Shown: one piece after another, positions 25,975 to 35,784 of the stretch
How the letters are laid out: each line of letters starts with the position of its first letter
How positions within the stretch are numbered: position 1 is the stretch's first letter
From: DATFVA01 sp963745945
GTDB lineage: Bacteria; Bacteroidota; Ignavibacteria; Ignavibacteriales; Ignavibacteriaceae
Direction of reading: 5' to 3'
Length of the DNA stretch: 64,000 nt
NCBI GenBank assembly: GCA_963745945.1
Contig: CAVUZG010000007.1
Span: 124,001-188,000 of the forward strand
Notes under the pieces: model-generated
What the model saw: only the letters and a program-made list of their open reading frames with translations
Told to the model about the DNA's origin: nothing
Databases searched by the model: none
Program-made: the position numbers and the translations under genes

Positions 25975-27792
25975 TTATTGTAAAATATCATGTTTCTCTT
26001 TCCAGTTATTGTACCATTGTAATGATGGTAAGGAAAGAGGCACGGCAGGAATCTTCCCTCCAAAGCCAAGCATCTGGTATACCATACTATTTAAACTCGT
26101 AACCTTAAGTGCCGACAAAGCATCTTCATTAATTGAGAACCCGTATTTCATTGCAAGTGATGTTGTAAAATTGACCAGTTTTTCCTGGTATTTTTTTTCT
26201 TCAAGTATCTTTTTGATATTTCCTTTTTCAGATTCAAATGAAGCCTGTTCTTTTTTTCTCCTTCTGTCCAGTAATTTAAATATCGCGTACCTATCTCCTG
26301 TTTTAACCGGACCATAAATCTCTCCAACTTTCATATTTTTAGAAAGATTTCCTATCTCACCAAAAGATGCTTCCGGAGCAAATTCCGGACTTTCATTTTC
26401 CGGATTAAATCTTTGTGCAATTACTTCGAAGTTTTTTCCTTCATCAATTTCATTCAGGATGTTTTCAACAGTGCTAAGACTATCGGTTTTTATCTCTGAT
26501 ATTTTAATTTCATCTCCAAGGTCATCCTTCGCTTTTTCAGCAGCATAATATTGAAGAACTTCCTGATCGCTTACAGAAGTCGAATCATTAAACATATTAC
26601 GGAGAAGATAATAGTAATAATTATCTCTCCACATTTTATAAGAGTCTTTTACGGATGCCAATTCGTTCAACCCCTGTTTATAACCTTCCCGTGCAAGTAA
26701 TTCCTGTTCAATAAAATGCCGGGTTTTTATATTCAGTAAATCAAGAATGGTTTTGTAATCTACTTTGTCAGTCCCGAATATTTCAAACCTGAAATAAGAA
26801 ATAAAATCTTTTAAAGTAACAGGTTTATTATTCAGTTTGATATAGGTTGAATTAAGATCCTTACTGTCAAGTTCACTTTCTATTTTCAGAATATCGATAT
26901 TGTTAAGAAAAACTTTTTCACTATCTGATTTTCTGACCAGTGCTTTCTTTTCTAAAATTTCATCGACTTTTGCTGCAAATTTTTGCAAAAGATTTCCATT
27001 TGCTTTTATTTTTTTATCCTTGAAAAAATTAAGCATGTAGTTTTTATAATAAATCTGTTCTGCCCTGTCATCAGCTGTTTTTTTAAGTCTTTTATACTCC
27101 TCTTCCCATCCATTTATATGTGTAAGCACAGGATTTATTCTCTTAACAATTTTAAGGATGTACCAATTCCCATCCATAAAAACAGGCTTTGTGTACGATT
27201 GCTCCTGCACATTAAATATTTCTTCTTCTATTGCGGTATCGTGATCTCCAATTCTAGTTTTTAAAGTATCATAAGTGGGATTGAACATTGTGTAAACAGA
27301 ATCAAACGGAACTCCCCTCTTTAATATTGCGTAAATATTATTTATCTCTTTTGCATCTGCCGCAGTTATATAAGTAAACCAAACCTGTGATGCTTTACCT
27401 ACATAAAGTGTTAAAAGACTGTCCGCAGTATGAGCAGCTTTTTCCCTGATTTCTTTTTTGTACAGAGCGTCTCTAACAAATAATTTTTCATATCCTTCAA
27501 GTGTGCGCTTGACTATCTCACTTGTATCAATATTCATTTCCTGTGCTTTAAGAGAAAATAGTTTTTCAGCAATAAGCGCATGCAGAACCTCTTCCTTTAG
27601 AGCCTCAGCATCCGATTTTATTTCTTTGCCTAAAACAGGGGTCAGTTCATAGCGCTCAAGAAACTCCTGTTCAGAGATTTCAATATTTCCTATCTTTGCA
27701 ATTATTTTATTGTTTTGCTGCGGAAATAAACTGAATGGCAGAAATAATAAAAATGAAACTGTAACCTTTAACATTAGAAATATTTTCTCCAA
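25975..27792 (-). CDS. PpiC/SurA-type peptidyl-prolyl isomerase
   Basis: This 605-residue exported foldase probably helps outer-membrane or secreted proteins fold in the periplasm. It has a signal peptide (about 1-25, ending LFPQ). A SurA-like N-domain (IIAKIGNIEISEQEFLERYE) follows, then two parvulin-like regions at about 125-215 and about 415-515. The second has the typical EIKISEIKTDSL and LDEGK-like region NEIDEGKNFEVIAQRFNP, with SFGEIGNLSKNMKVGEIYGP. The first lacks some parvulin residues and may be inactive. It ends seven bases from the convergent PPK2 gene, and its start faces the SGNH hydrolase gene 71 bases away. Confidence 0.85.
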   Translation of the reverse strand: MEKIFLMLKVTVSFLLFLPFSLFPQQNNKIIAKIGNIEISEQEFLERYELTPVLGKEIKSDAEALKEEVLHALIAEKLFSLKAQEMNIDTSEIVKRTLEGYEKLFVRDALYKKEIREKAAHTADSLLTLYVGKASQVWFTYITAADAKEINNIYAILKRGVPFDSVYTMFNPTYDTLKTRIGDHDTAIEEEIFNVQEQSYTKPVFMDGNWYILKIVKRINPVLTHINGWEEEYKRLKKTADDRAEQIYYKNYMLNFFKDKKIKANGNLLQKFAAKVDEILEKKALVRKSDSEKVFLNNIDILKIESELDSKDLNSTYIKLNNKPVTLKDFISYFRFEIFGTDKVDYKTILDLLNIKTRHFIEQELLAREGYKQGLNELASVKDSYKMWRDNYYYYLLRNMFNDSTSVSDQEVLQYYAAEKAKDDLGDEIKISEIKTDSLSTVENILNEIDEGKNFEVIAQRFNPENESPEFAPEASFGEIGNLSKNMKVGEIYGPVKTGDRYAIFKLLDRRRKKEQASFESEKGNIKKILEEKKYQEKLVNFTTSLAMKYGFSINEDALSALKVTSLNSMVYQMLGFGGKIPAVPLSLPSLQWYNNWKEKHDILQ

Positions 27793-27863
27793 ATAAAGAA
27801 ATAAAAATACTTCTGCCAGCCGGCAAATTCAAAGTAAAAAGATTAGGATTATCAGGAATACAA

Positions 27864-29756
27864 TTGAAAAAGATAAAGCAAAATAAAAAAACAGTTCATA
27901 AAGCGAATAAAGAAAAATTAAAAACCCCAATCTGGTTTTACCTGGTTCTTTTTGCTATCCCAATTATTTCGTTGATACTGCTGGAACTCGGGCTCCGGGT
28001 GTTTGATTATGGTTACGATCTTTCTCAGTGGATAAAAGCCTCAGAAACAAAGTATGTTTTGAATCCGGATTATACACGAAGATACTTTTTTACTACAAAT
28101 GAAGTTCCTTATTCAAATGGAAACGTGTTCGATATTGATAAGAAAGAAAATACTTTCAGAATATTTATTTTGGGCGGAAGCAGCGCGGCTGGTTATCCTT
28201 TTACACCAAACGGTGATTTTGGTAGATATCTGAAAAAATATCTTGAATCTATTTCTCCTCAAAATAAAATTGAAGTTGTAAACCTCGCTATTACAGCAGT
28301 AAACAGTTACACTCTTTTAGATCTGACCCCGGGAATCCTGGAACAGAAGCCGGACCTGATCATCATTTATGCGGGTCACAACGAGTACTACGGTGCACTT
28401 GGTGTTGGTTCAATGGAATCATTGGGCACTAACAGATCTATTGTTAAACTGATCCTCAAACTAAATGATTTCAGAACAACACAGTTGGTAAGAAATTTTC
28501 TGAAATGGGCCGGCGGTTTGTTTTCATCCAAAGAAAAGAAGGTATCCGGAACTTTGATGTCACGTATGGCAAAGGATCAGCTCATTGAACTTAATTCGGA
28601 TATTTATGAAAAAGGTATTAATCAGTTTCAGAATAATCTCGGCGATATTCTGAAAATGACAAAAGCTTCCGGTGTACCCGTAATTCTAAGTACGTTAACC
28701 TGTAATCTTAAAGATCAACCGCCATTCATTTCAGTAAAAGATAAAAAATTCCCTGAGGCAGAAACAGTTTATAAGAAAGCCGAAGATGCGTTGGAAAAGG
28801 AAGAATTAAAAAAGGCTGATTCACTTTTTCGTTTTGCTAAAGATCTTGATGCTTTAAGATTCAGAGCACCGGAAAAATTATCTCAGATAATCTATTCTTT
28901 CGGAAAAGAATATCATTATCCGGTTGTAAATATTGATTCTGTTTTTGAAGCTAATAGTCCCGATGGTATAACCGGTAGTAACCTAATGACTGATCATCTT
29001 CATCCTACCTTATCCGGTTATAAGTTAATGGCTAAATCATTTTTTGAAACTATGGCAAAGGAAAAACTTCTTCCAAAAGGTCCAAAGGTATTTGTTATAA
29101 ATTTAGATGCCAAAGTAGATTCCAAATTCTATTTTACTTCACTTGATTCGACAATCGGAAAATATCGCATAATTATACTGAAGAATGACTGGCCTTTTAC
29201 AACAACAAAATCCAGGGATCATATCCTCAGTCAGCTAAATATGAAAAACGGGCTTGATACTCTTGCAATGGAGGTAATTGAAGGAATAACACCCTGGGAA
29301 AAGGCTCATAGAGAGATGGCTGAATTATATCTCAAAAAAGGAGAAACAGATTTATATGCCGAAGAAATGCTGACATTGATTGATCAGTTTCCGGTTATAG
29401 AAAGCTATTATAAACCAACCGCAGAAGAACTGCTTAAAAGGAAAAATTATGCTAAAACTTACGAAGTGTTAAAAAAGAAATATGAATATTCCCCGGATGC
29501 GTTTTCAACAAAATGGCTTGGAATAATTGATTTATCGAATAAAAATACAAATGAAGCAATAAAATTTTTGAACGAAAGTATTTACTTCGACGGAAAAGAT
29601 GTCCAGGTTTTATTCAATCTGGCAGGAGCTTATTCTTTGCAAAATAAATTTGATGAAGCTCTTGAATCAATTAATAAATGTCTTACGATTGATTCAGAAT
29701 TCCCGGGTGCAAAGAACTTAAAACAAGAATTATCGGCAGTTACAAATCGTAAATAA
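27864..29756 (+). CDS. Membrane-anchored SGNH/GDSL hydrolase with TPR tail
   Basis: This 630-residue protein has a lysine-rich N-terminus, a membrane anchor (about 24-45) and an SGNH hydrolase domain (about 90-405). Catalytic blocks are visible: LGGSSAAGYPF (serine), AITAVNSYTLLDL (block II), IIYAGHNEYYGALG (Asn block), and LMTDHLHPTLSGYKLMA (Asp and His). The C-terminal third (about 465-625) is helical with tetratricopeptide-like repeats. The family includes esterases and acyltransferases that decorate surface polymers; the substrate is unknown. It starts with TTG preceded by AGGA. A terminator follows directly. Confidence 0.85.
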   Translation: MKKIKQNKKTVHKANKEKLKTPIWFYLVLFAIPIISLILLELGLRVFDYGYDLSQWIKASETKYVLNPDYTRRYFFTTNEVPYSNGNVFDIDKKENTFRIFILGGSSAAGYPFTPNGDFGRYLKKYLESISPQNKIEVVNLAITAVNSYTLLDLTPGILEQKPDLIIIYAGHNEYYGALGVGSMESLGTNRSIVKLILKLNDFRTTQLVRNFLKWAGGLFSSKEKKVSGTLMSRMAKDQLIELNSDIYEKGINQFQNNLGDILKMTKASGVPVILSTLTCNLKDQPPFISVKDKKFPEAETVYKKAEDALEKEELKKADSLFRFAKDLDALRFRAPEKLSQIIYSFGKEYHYPVVNIDSVFEANSPDGITGSNLMTDHLHPTLSGYKLMAKSFFETMAKEKLLPKGPKVFVINLDAKVDSKFYFTSLDSTIGKYRIIILKNDWPFTTTKSRDHILSQLNMKNGLDTLAMEVIEGITPWEKAHREMAELYLKKGETDLYAEEMLTLIDQFPVIESYYKPTAEELLKRKNYAKTYEVLKKKYEYSPDAFSTKWLGIIDLSNKNTNEAIKFLNESIYFDGKDVQVLFNLAGAYSLQNKFDEALESINKCLTIDSEFPGAKNLKQELSAVTNRK

Positions 29757-29784
29757 AAAAGCCGGATTTATTCAATCCGGCTTT
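29755..29784. terminator. Bidirectional terminator between convergent genes
   Basis: The stem GCCGGATT / AATCCGGC (29761-29768 and 29774-29781) is flanked by A and T runs, giving an 11-base stem and T tracts in both directions. It lies between the stop codons of the SGNH hydrolase gene and the T9SS cargo gene. Confidence 0.9.
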
Positions 29785-29809
29785 ATCAAAGTGGAAAATT
29801 ATTTCCTTC

Positions 29810-31246
29810 TTACTTCATCAGAATCATCTTCTTAGTAGCTGTAAAATTACCGGCTTTAATTGTATAGAAATAGATGCCGCTTGATAAATGAGAAGCATCA
29901 AAATTATACTCATAAGTTCCGGCTGATTTTTGCTCATTAACGAGTGTGTTTACAAGCTGACCAAGAACATTATAAACCTTCAATGAAACAATACCGGTTT
30001 CTTTAATACTGAAACGGATCATTGTTGAAGGGTTAAATGGATTAGGATAGTTCTGTGAAATACTATAGTTGTCTGGAACATTTGAAGAAATGTCTTTAAT
30101 TCCAAGAACTACATCCTGCAGTTCATGTGTTCCCATTACTCCAAAACTATCAATTACTGTAGCACTTACCATGTGAGGATCTAACATAATGTGATGATTT
30201 GTACCTACAGAATTTTCATTATCATTTCCTCCGGTAGTAACGGTCTCACCCCAGTTAGCACCATGTTTATATTCAATATCAAGTGCAGAATATATCGGGA
30301 ATATAATATCTCGCGTCCAGTACATATCACCTGCTGTTTCATCACCATGGGTTCCGTCATCATACATAAAGTAGACAAGATTACTGTCTGAATCCGGCCA
30401 TCCGGCGCCAGGCCAGTGTAATGGAGGATTTGCACCTGCGAGAACAACATTATCAATAGAGGCAAAAGGTTGACCCGTATTGGCATTTACGGCACCTTCC
30501 ATATAAGTAACAAATTTAATGGTGCATGGTGCATTTGTAATAGTTGATGTTGTAAGATCATTAAAAGTTCTTAAAACACTTGCAAAACCATTATCATAAT
30601 CTTCCTGGGTTATGGTAAGAATCTTATCATCACCTGATTCCCAGTTTGTAACTCCGCCATCTACATATACATATTTATAATGTATTTCCTCCCCGACAGA
30701 AACAGTATCATCCACAGAGGTAAATTCATAGATATTAGGATCAAGACCGGGTTCCATAATATCATTTGAACCCCAACCATTAAAACCGCCTCTAACAGTT
30801 ACAGTATCATTTGCCGGATCAAATCTTCCGGAAACCTTTTCAAATTCCATATTACACTGGAATGTTATAGAAATTGGTTTCGGTACGCTGTAAATGCTAT
30901 CATTGTCAAAGTAGGCAGAATAAACACTCGAACCTGATGGAACGGTGTACTCTCTGTTTGAAACGTTTTCATAAGTACTGTTTATTAGAAATTTGAAAGA
31001 TAACATATCACCAACAGCGAATGTATCAATTGTAGTTGTATAGATAGAATCACTATTAGCATCATCCAGTATATTTGAATCACCGGTCCAGCCATTAAAA
31101 TTACCGGCTAGTTTAACGGTGTCAGTTCCCGGAATAAAAGTTCCCTTTTTCGCCTTTACACTCATGTTTACCTGAAATTCAACAGTTTGAGCATAAGCAA
31201 AATTTGCAATAAAAAATGCAAATAGAACATAGAATAATTTTCTCAT
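29810..31246 (-). CDS. T9SS-sorted protein with starch-binding-like domains
   Basis: This 478-residue secreted protein has a signal peptide (1-19). It is followed by two related beta domains with the CBM20/48-like pattern VKLAGNFNGWTGDS (about 45-125) and VTVRGGFNGWGSND (about 145-235). A third region is of the type PCTIKFVTYMEGAV with FMYDDGTHGDETAGDMYWTRD, and a C-terminal T9SS type A sorting domain reads ISQNYPNPFNPSTMIRFSIK to KKMILMK. Glycan binding is suggested by the FNGW motifs but not proven; no catalytic domain was seen. It lies 61 bases after the PorV-like gene and may belong to the same transcript. Confidence 0.85.
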   Translation of the reverse strand: MRKLFYVLFAFFIANFAYAQTVEFQVNMSVKAKKGTFIPGTDTVKLAGNFNGWTGDSNILDDANSDSIYTTTIDTFAVGDMLSFKFLINSTYENVSNREYTVPSGSSVYSAYFDNDSIYSVPKPISITFQCNMEFEKVSGRFDPANDTVTVRGGFNGWGSNDIMEPGLDPNIYEFTSVDDTVSVGEEIHYKYVYVDGGVTNWESGDDKILTITQEDYDNGFASVLRTFNDLTTSTITNAPCTIKFVTYMEGAVNANTGQPFASIDNVVLAGANPPLHWPGAGWPDSDSNLVYFMYDDGTHGDETAGDMYWTRDIIFPIYSALDIEYKHGANWGETVTTGGNDNENSVGTNHHIMLDPHMVSATVIDSFGVMGTHELQDVVLGIKDISSNVPDNYSISQNYPNPFNPSTMIRFSIKETGIVSLKVYNVLGQLVNTLVNEQKSAGTYEYNFDASHLSSGIYFYTIKAGNFTATKKMILMK

Positions 31247-31307
31247 TTACGATCTCCTTTTTTTAATGAACGAATCAATAATACTTAAATTTACTATAAT
31301 ATACACA

Positions 31308-32309
31308 TTAAAAATTTACACCAAATGAAAATTGCTGGGTATATTTAAGCTTTCCGAAATCCTGGTAAGCATAGTCTATAAAAACACCCAGAGCAGGACC
31401 GAAGCTGTATTTCAATCCAAAACCAAGAGTTAATCCTTCTTCAGAATTATCAAGCAATAAATTCTTATACCCGCCTCTTAATGATATAAGGTTCATGAAA
31501 GTATATTCCCCACCTATGTTTATGGATTCCGCATTGTCATTTGGGTGTGTTGCATCAACACCAATAGTAAAGCGATGATCTTCAGTGACGATAGGATCAA
31601 TTGCAACTCCAACCCTGAAAACCAGTGGTAAAGGAAAAGCATCTGTTTCCAGCTTAGCGAGTATCTGATCATTGTTGCCGAAGATTTGTCCGTTTATATC
31701 ATGTTGAACATATAAATCTTTACCATCCATTGTCATATCTGTACCAAAATTAGCAATGGTTGCACCAATCCTCAATCCATAAATATCAGAAAGAAAAAGC
31801 ACACCGAGATCCGCTGCAACCGCGCTTGCCGAGCTGTTCCATATTTTCTGGTTTATATATTTTACGTTCCCGCCGATTGAGAATTGCTCGGTAAGATTGT
31901 ATGCGTATGTTAAAGCAATAGCCATATCCTTAGGGTTAAATGTTTCACCCGTTCCATCAGGTTCCCTTAGTGTTGTAACTTCAAGACTTCCGTAATCAAG
32001 ATATGTTACACTCAATCCAACCGTACCAGCACCACCCATTGAAATCATTACACCAGCCCAATTGTAGCTGATATCAGCAAACCATTGAGCGTAAGAAAAT
32101 AAAGCGCTGTTATTTTCAACTCTGGATGCACCGGCAGGGTTCCAATAAAGTGAAGTAACATCATTTGCAGTTGCAACAAAAGCTCCTCCCATAGAAACCG
32201 CCCGTGGACCAATTCCTATATTCAGAAACGGGGCTGCCGTTGAACCTGTTTTTGTCTGACCCATTAAAAATCCGGCTGCAACAAATAATATTATAATAAA
32301 CTTTTTCAT
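31308..32309 (-). CDS. PorV/PorQ-family outer-membrane protein
   Basis: This is a 333-residue outer-membrane beta-barrel with a signal peptide (about 1-17). The PorV/PorQ mark is FLNIGIGPRAVSMGGAFVAT, then NDVTSLYWNPAGASRVE. Alternating beta strands follow, and the protein ends with phenylalanine (FSFGVNF), as barrel proteins do. PorV is the T9SS shuttle that carries cargo to the attachment complex in the family's best-studied members. Here the gene is 12 bases after the 1147-residue sorted protein and downstream of a TonB receptor. It may serve this cluster's own cargo instead of acting as the general shuttle. Confidence 0.88.
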   Translation of the reverse strand: MKKFIIILFVAAGFLMGQTKTGSTAAPFLNIGIGPRAVSMGGAFVATANDVTSLYWNPAGASRVENNSALFSYAQWFADISYNWAGVMISMGGAGTVGLSVTYLDYGSLEVTTLREPDGTGETFNPKDMAIALTYAYNLTEQFSIGGNVKYINQKIWNSSASAVAADLGVLFLSDIYGLRIGATIANFGTDMTMDGKDLYVQHDINGQIFGNNDQILAKLETDAFPLPLVFRVGVAIDPIVTEDHRFTIGVDATHPNDNAESINIGGEYTFMNLISLRGGYKNLLLDNSEEGLTLGFGLKYSFGPALGVFIDYAYQDFGKLKYTQQFSFGVNF

Positions 32310-32321
32310 ATTGTGTCTCCG

Positions 32322-35300
32322 TTATTTAATAAGGGCAAACTTGCCCATTTTAGTTCCGATGCCGGGAGCTTCAACAACGAATACATAAACTCCAAAAGCA
32401 ACATCCAGATTTTCCTCTGTACGCAGATTCCAGTAAACATCTCCAACATATAAATCATCATGTGTTAATGTTTTAATCTTTTCACCGCGAACAGTATAAA
32501 TGGAAATAGTTGCACCGGGCGGGATGTAAGTAAAACGAATTTCCCTCTCACCTCTTCCACTAACCTGGGAACTCAGCAGCCTTGCTTCGCCTTCATGAGT
32601 TACAACATAAGGATTCGGGACTACTTTTATTTTGTTCAATTGATCTTTAGCCTGGCTATCATTTATATTTGCAGCCTTCATTGTGAATGTTACTTCATCT
32701 GAACCGCCGAAAGGTTTTAAAGTATAAAGTGAAAGAACTCCGCTTGTTTCCAATGGAACGCCTGTTCCGCCGCTATAATCAATATCAACACGCCACGTAT
32801 GTCTTATCTGTCCGCCGCCAACACTTTCTTTAAAAATAATAGAATGTGTCGTTGAAATAGTTCCGGTTACTAAATAAGCAAAATTTATATACTCATTTTT
32901 CGTAAGATTTTTAACCTTAAAATTCACCGGTTTAGCTGTAATTATATTGCTTGAAATCGGGGGGTATAGAGTATCAGCAACTGAATTCCCAACTATATCC
33001 GGAAAGAATTCGATCTGGTAGTCGTTGGGAAGTTTTACCCCATTGATATAAGCAGGCTGATTCGGAATATTAAATACCTTAAATGAAATGCTCTGAGGGT
33101 TAGAAGTTCCTCCCACAAGACCCGATTTTGCAGTATCAATTTTTACTACGGCATCATTATGAAGCTGAACCCGGAACCCTTCATTAATAGGAGTGTTTCC
33201 CAGAAATACTGAAGATTTATTAACTAACGTATCATTTGCAGTAAGATTTATTAAAGACCAGTAAGCCGTTGCTTCAGCAGCTCCTGTATCAACAAAGGCT
33301 ATTTTATACGAATTACCGCCTTTTACTTCTTTATCATCTACGATTTCAACATTTATACTACCGGTACCTCTGAATCCTTCAGACTTAACAAAGTCCTGAA
33401 TTGCAGCAGGATCGTATCCGGCTGGTCTTCTCCCAGGAGTAATATATCCTGTATTTTTATCGAGGATTATTTCACCGGTTGAAGTTCTCCGGATAAATTT
33501 TGAGTTTTCAGTAGGAAAAATATCTTTTGTTTCGTCTCCTCTATCGTATGCGCATACAGCATAATAATATGTTTGTCCGAGAATCACTGTTGAATCAACA
33601 AACCTGTTTACCACACCGGTATTATCACCAAGGTAATAAGTTACTCCGCCAACCTCCTGTAATAATTTAGGAGACGGATAAAAATACCCGCTGATTGAAT
33701 CGACAAGATCATACTGTGCAACAGGCAGATCGAAGGTTAGAATGCCGCGCCCATTTGTTATTACACGTGAATCGGTAAAGTTAGCATCAGTTGATCTGTA
33801 AATTTTGTATCCTTCAAAGTCTCTCTTCTTGGTTATAAAGTCTATATCATTTTCTGTTGCTTTTCCATTCCAGTATATAACAACTTTTCCATCCTCCTGT
33901 GTAAGGGTAATTGTAGGTTTCTGCGGAGGCTGAGGAAATTTGTAACCGGCATCGTAAATCTGCTGAACAACCAGTTTGTTGCTAACAACATCAGCATAAT
34001 CCTGGCCAAATAATATAGCTACTGAAAACCTCTCTTTTACATCCGGGTCTCCGCCGCTGGGAATTAAAGGAAAATATCCGGATGAATAAATAAAGTCACC
34101 ATCCTGAGGTGTTGGAGGAATTACATCAAATCGTCCGGGAGTCATCCTTTCCCACAGCAAGGCATCATTCGTCATATCCGGTGAAGCAGTCTGGTTAAAG
34201 AAATTAAATCCTGTAAGTCCGATCTGATCTGATTCATCAGTATCAGTTCTTCCGAAATCAGGTTCTCCCTGATCCGGGACTCCATTTCCTTCACCCTGAT
34301 CGGGACCGGGATAACCATTATCATTTGGTCCTAAACCATCAATACCAACATCATCTGTCTGTGGATTCCAGTCACCATCTTCATCAATATTATTGTCTCT
34401 TCTTTCATCTATTAAAAGATCGTTAACTCCGTCACCTGTTCTGTAATTAATATACCTTAACCCGAGCAGCCCGGCATTAATTCTTGTCAGATAATGAATA
34501 GCCTCATTTTCATCAATTAAGCCATCTAGATCATTGTCTATACCATCGAAAGCAGAAGTATCAGGTTGAGAAACTCCGTTAATAACACTTGCAATATTTC
34601 CTTCATGAAAATATTTACCTGAACTGATAATAAATTTAACCCCAAGAGAGTAGACAGTATCCGGCAATGAATTTATAGTGTGAGGTGATCTTTGATATGT
34701 AGCCGGGTTTATTAATACAACTTTATCACCGACTGCATAAGAAACTGAGTCAAAATCAGAAGCTACAAATCTGGGAGCTGTTGGTGTATAATTCTTAACG
34801 CTATCATTATCATCGTTATCATTATCAATTCCATCAAACGGATTTCCGGGAGATTCCAGGAATGCATATCCAACATAACCAACTTTTTGTCCTTTATTGC
34901 CTATCCCATCGCTGTCCCAGGAATATGTAATCCAGTTATTTACATCGAAATATCCAAGGTCATCCTGGCTGTCGCCGTCGCCTCCGGCAAGGGTTCCAAC
35001 CACTGTACCGAAATCAGCTTTTCTGTATATTGTCGTTCCCTCATTAATAATATCATATAACCAGAATATTACATCTTCCGCAAGAAAGTTAGACCACTGG
35101 AACCCTCTCACCCTCATTCTAAGACCCATGCCATGTCTTATAGAATTTGTACTGTCAGGTAAGAAGATCGGAGTCGCTCCGGGAGTGTAATCATTATAGT
35201 TAAATTCATCATCCTTCTGATCATCCGCATCAAATAAAGATTCCTGATCGGCATTTTTAATATCTCTTCCAAAATATCCAAACCACTGTGTATGCCCAAG

Positions 35301-35765
35301 CGAATCAAACCAGTTATGCGCAACCGGATCATTCCAACCTTCAATAGGCCAGGAATCCGGAAGATGACTCATAGCAACTGATTCATAATTTGGATTTCTA
35401 AACCCGGGAATTGGATTCCATCCCCAGAAATGTCCATCGTATGGGCTTCTTTCTTCTGACTGCCTGTTACGCGGACCTCTGGATATAATTACTGAATGCA
35501 GTGTATCTCCAAGGAAATTAATAAATTCCACTCCTATTAAAGGAATGAGATCGCCAATGTAATTTTCACCGGAGCCCAGGGGCCATTCTCCTCTTATATC
35601 AACACCGGGAAGAATCCCCGCAATCTGTCCGTCATTATGAAATGATATACCAACGCGGTTTCCTGTATGTGTACCAACTGCAAGTAAACTCGGATCTCCA
35701 TATTGGGCAAAGAGATTTGAACTTACTGCCAGTAATAATGTTAATAAAAATAATTTTGTTCGCAT
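32322..35765 (-). CDS. Large secreted protein with T9SS-like C-terminus, function unknown
   Basis: This 1147-residue exported protein has a signal peptide (about 1-20, ending LFAQ). No catalytic family was recognised. Asp-rich calcium-binding-like stretches occur around residues 310-330 and 410-425 (GIDNDLDGLIDENE) and near 465-515, similar to dockerin or thrombospondin type 3 loops. A fibronectin type III-like unit follows, and the end NKIKVVPNPYVV to GVYVFVVEAPGIGTKMGKFA looks like a variant sorting domain. I start at 35765 because GAGGAAAG precedes that ATG; the ATG at 35783 overlaps this ribosome site. It follows the TonB receptor and precedes the PorV-like gene. Confidence 0.8.
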   Translation of the reverse strand: MRTKLFLLTLLLAVSSNLFAQYGDPSLLAVGTHTGNRVGISFHNDGQIAGILPGVDIRGEWPLGSGENYIGDLIPLIGVEFINFLGDTLHSVIISRGPRNRQSEERSPYDGHFWGWNPIPGFRNPNYESVAMSHLPDSWPIEGWNDPVAHNWFDSLGHTQWFGYFGRDIKNADQESLFDADDQKDDEFNYNDYTPGATPIFLPDSTNSIRHGMGLRMRVRGFQWSNFLAEDVIFWLYDIINEGTTIYRKADFGTVVGTLAGGDGDSQDDLGYFDVNNWITYSWDSDGIGNKGQKVGYVGYAFLESPGNPFDGIDNDNDDNDSVKNYTPTAPRFVASDFDSVSYAVGDKVVLINPATYQRSPHTINSLPDTVYSLGVKFIISSGKYFHEGNIASVINGVSQPDTSAFDGIDNDLDGLIDENEAIHYLTRINAGLLGLRYINYRTGDGVNDLLIDERRDNNIDEDGDWNPQTDDVGIDGLGPNDNGYPGPDQGEGNGVPDQGEPDFGRTDTDESDQIGLTGFNFFNQTASPDMTNDALLWERMTPGRFDVIPPTPQDGDFIYSSGYFPLIPSGGDPDVKERFSVAILFGQDYADVVSNKLVVQQIYDAGYKFPQPPQKPTITLTQEDGKVVIYWNGKATENDIDFITKKRDFEGYKIYRSTDANFTDSRVITNGRGILTFDLPVAQYDLVDSISGYFYPSPKLLQEVGGVTYYLGDNTGVVNRFVDSTVILGQTYYYAVCAYDRGDETKDIFPTENSKFIRRTSTGEIILDKNTGYITPGRRPAGYDPAAIQDFVKSEGFRGTGSINVEIVDDKEVKGGNSYKIAFVDTGAAEATAYWSLINLTANDTLVNKSSVFLGNTPINEGFRVQLHNDAVVKIDTAKSGLVGGTSNPQSISFKVFNIPNQPAYINGVKLPNDYQIEFFPDIVGNSVADTLYPPISSNIITAKPVNFKVKNLTKNEYINFAYLVTGTISTTHSIIFKESVGGGQIRHTWRVDIDYSGGTGVPLETSGVLSLYTLKPFGGSDEVTFTMKAANINDSQAKDQLNKIKVVPNPYVVTHEGEARLLSSQVSGRGEREIRFTYIPPGATISIYTVRGEKIKTLTHDDLYVGDVYWNLRTEENLDVAFGVYVFVVEAPGIGTKMGKFALIK

Positions 35766-35784
35766 TTGAATAACTTTCCTCATA

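Noticed and set aside
27812..27830. Short GC-rich inverted sequence TGCCAGCCGGCA between two divergent genes
   Set aside because: Only four bases pair on each side, which is within chance; it does not match the inserts at 12.0-12.4 kb well enough.
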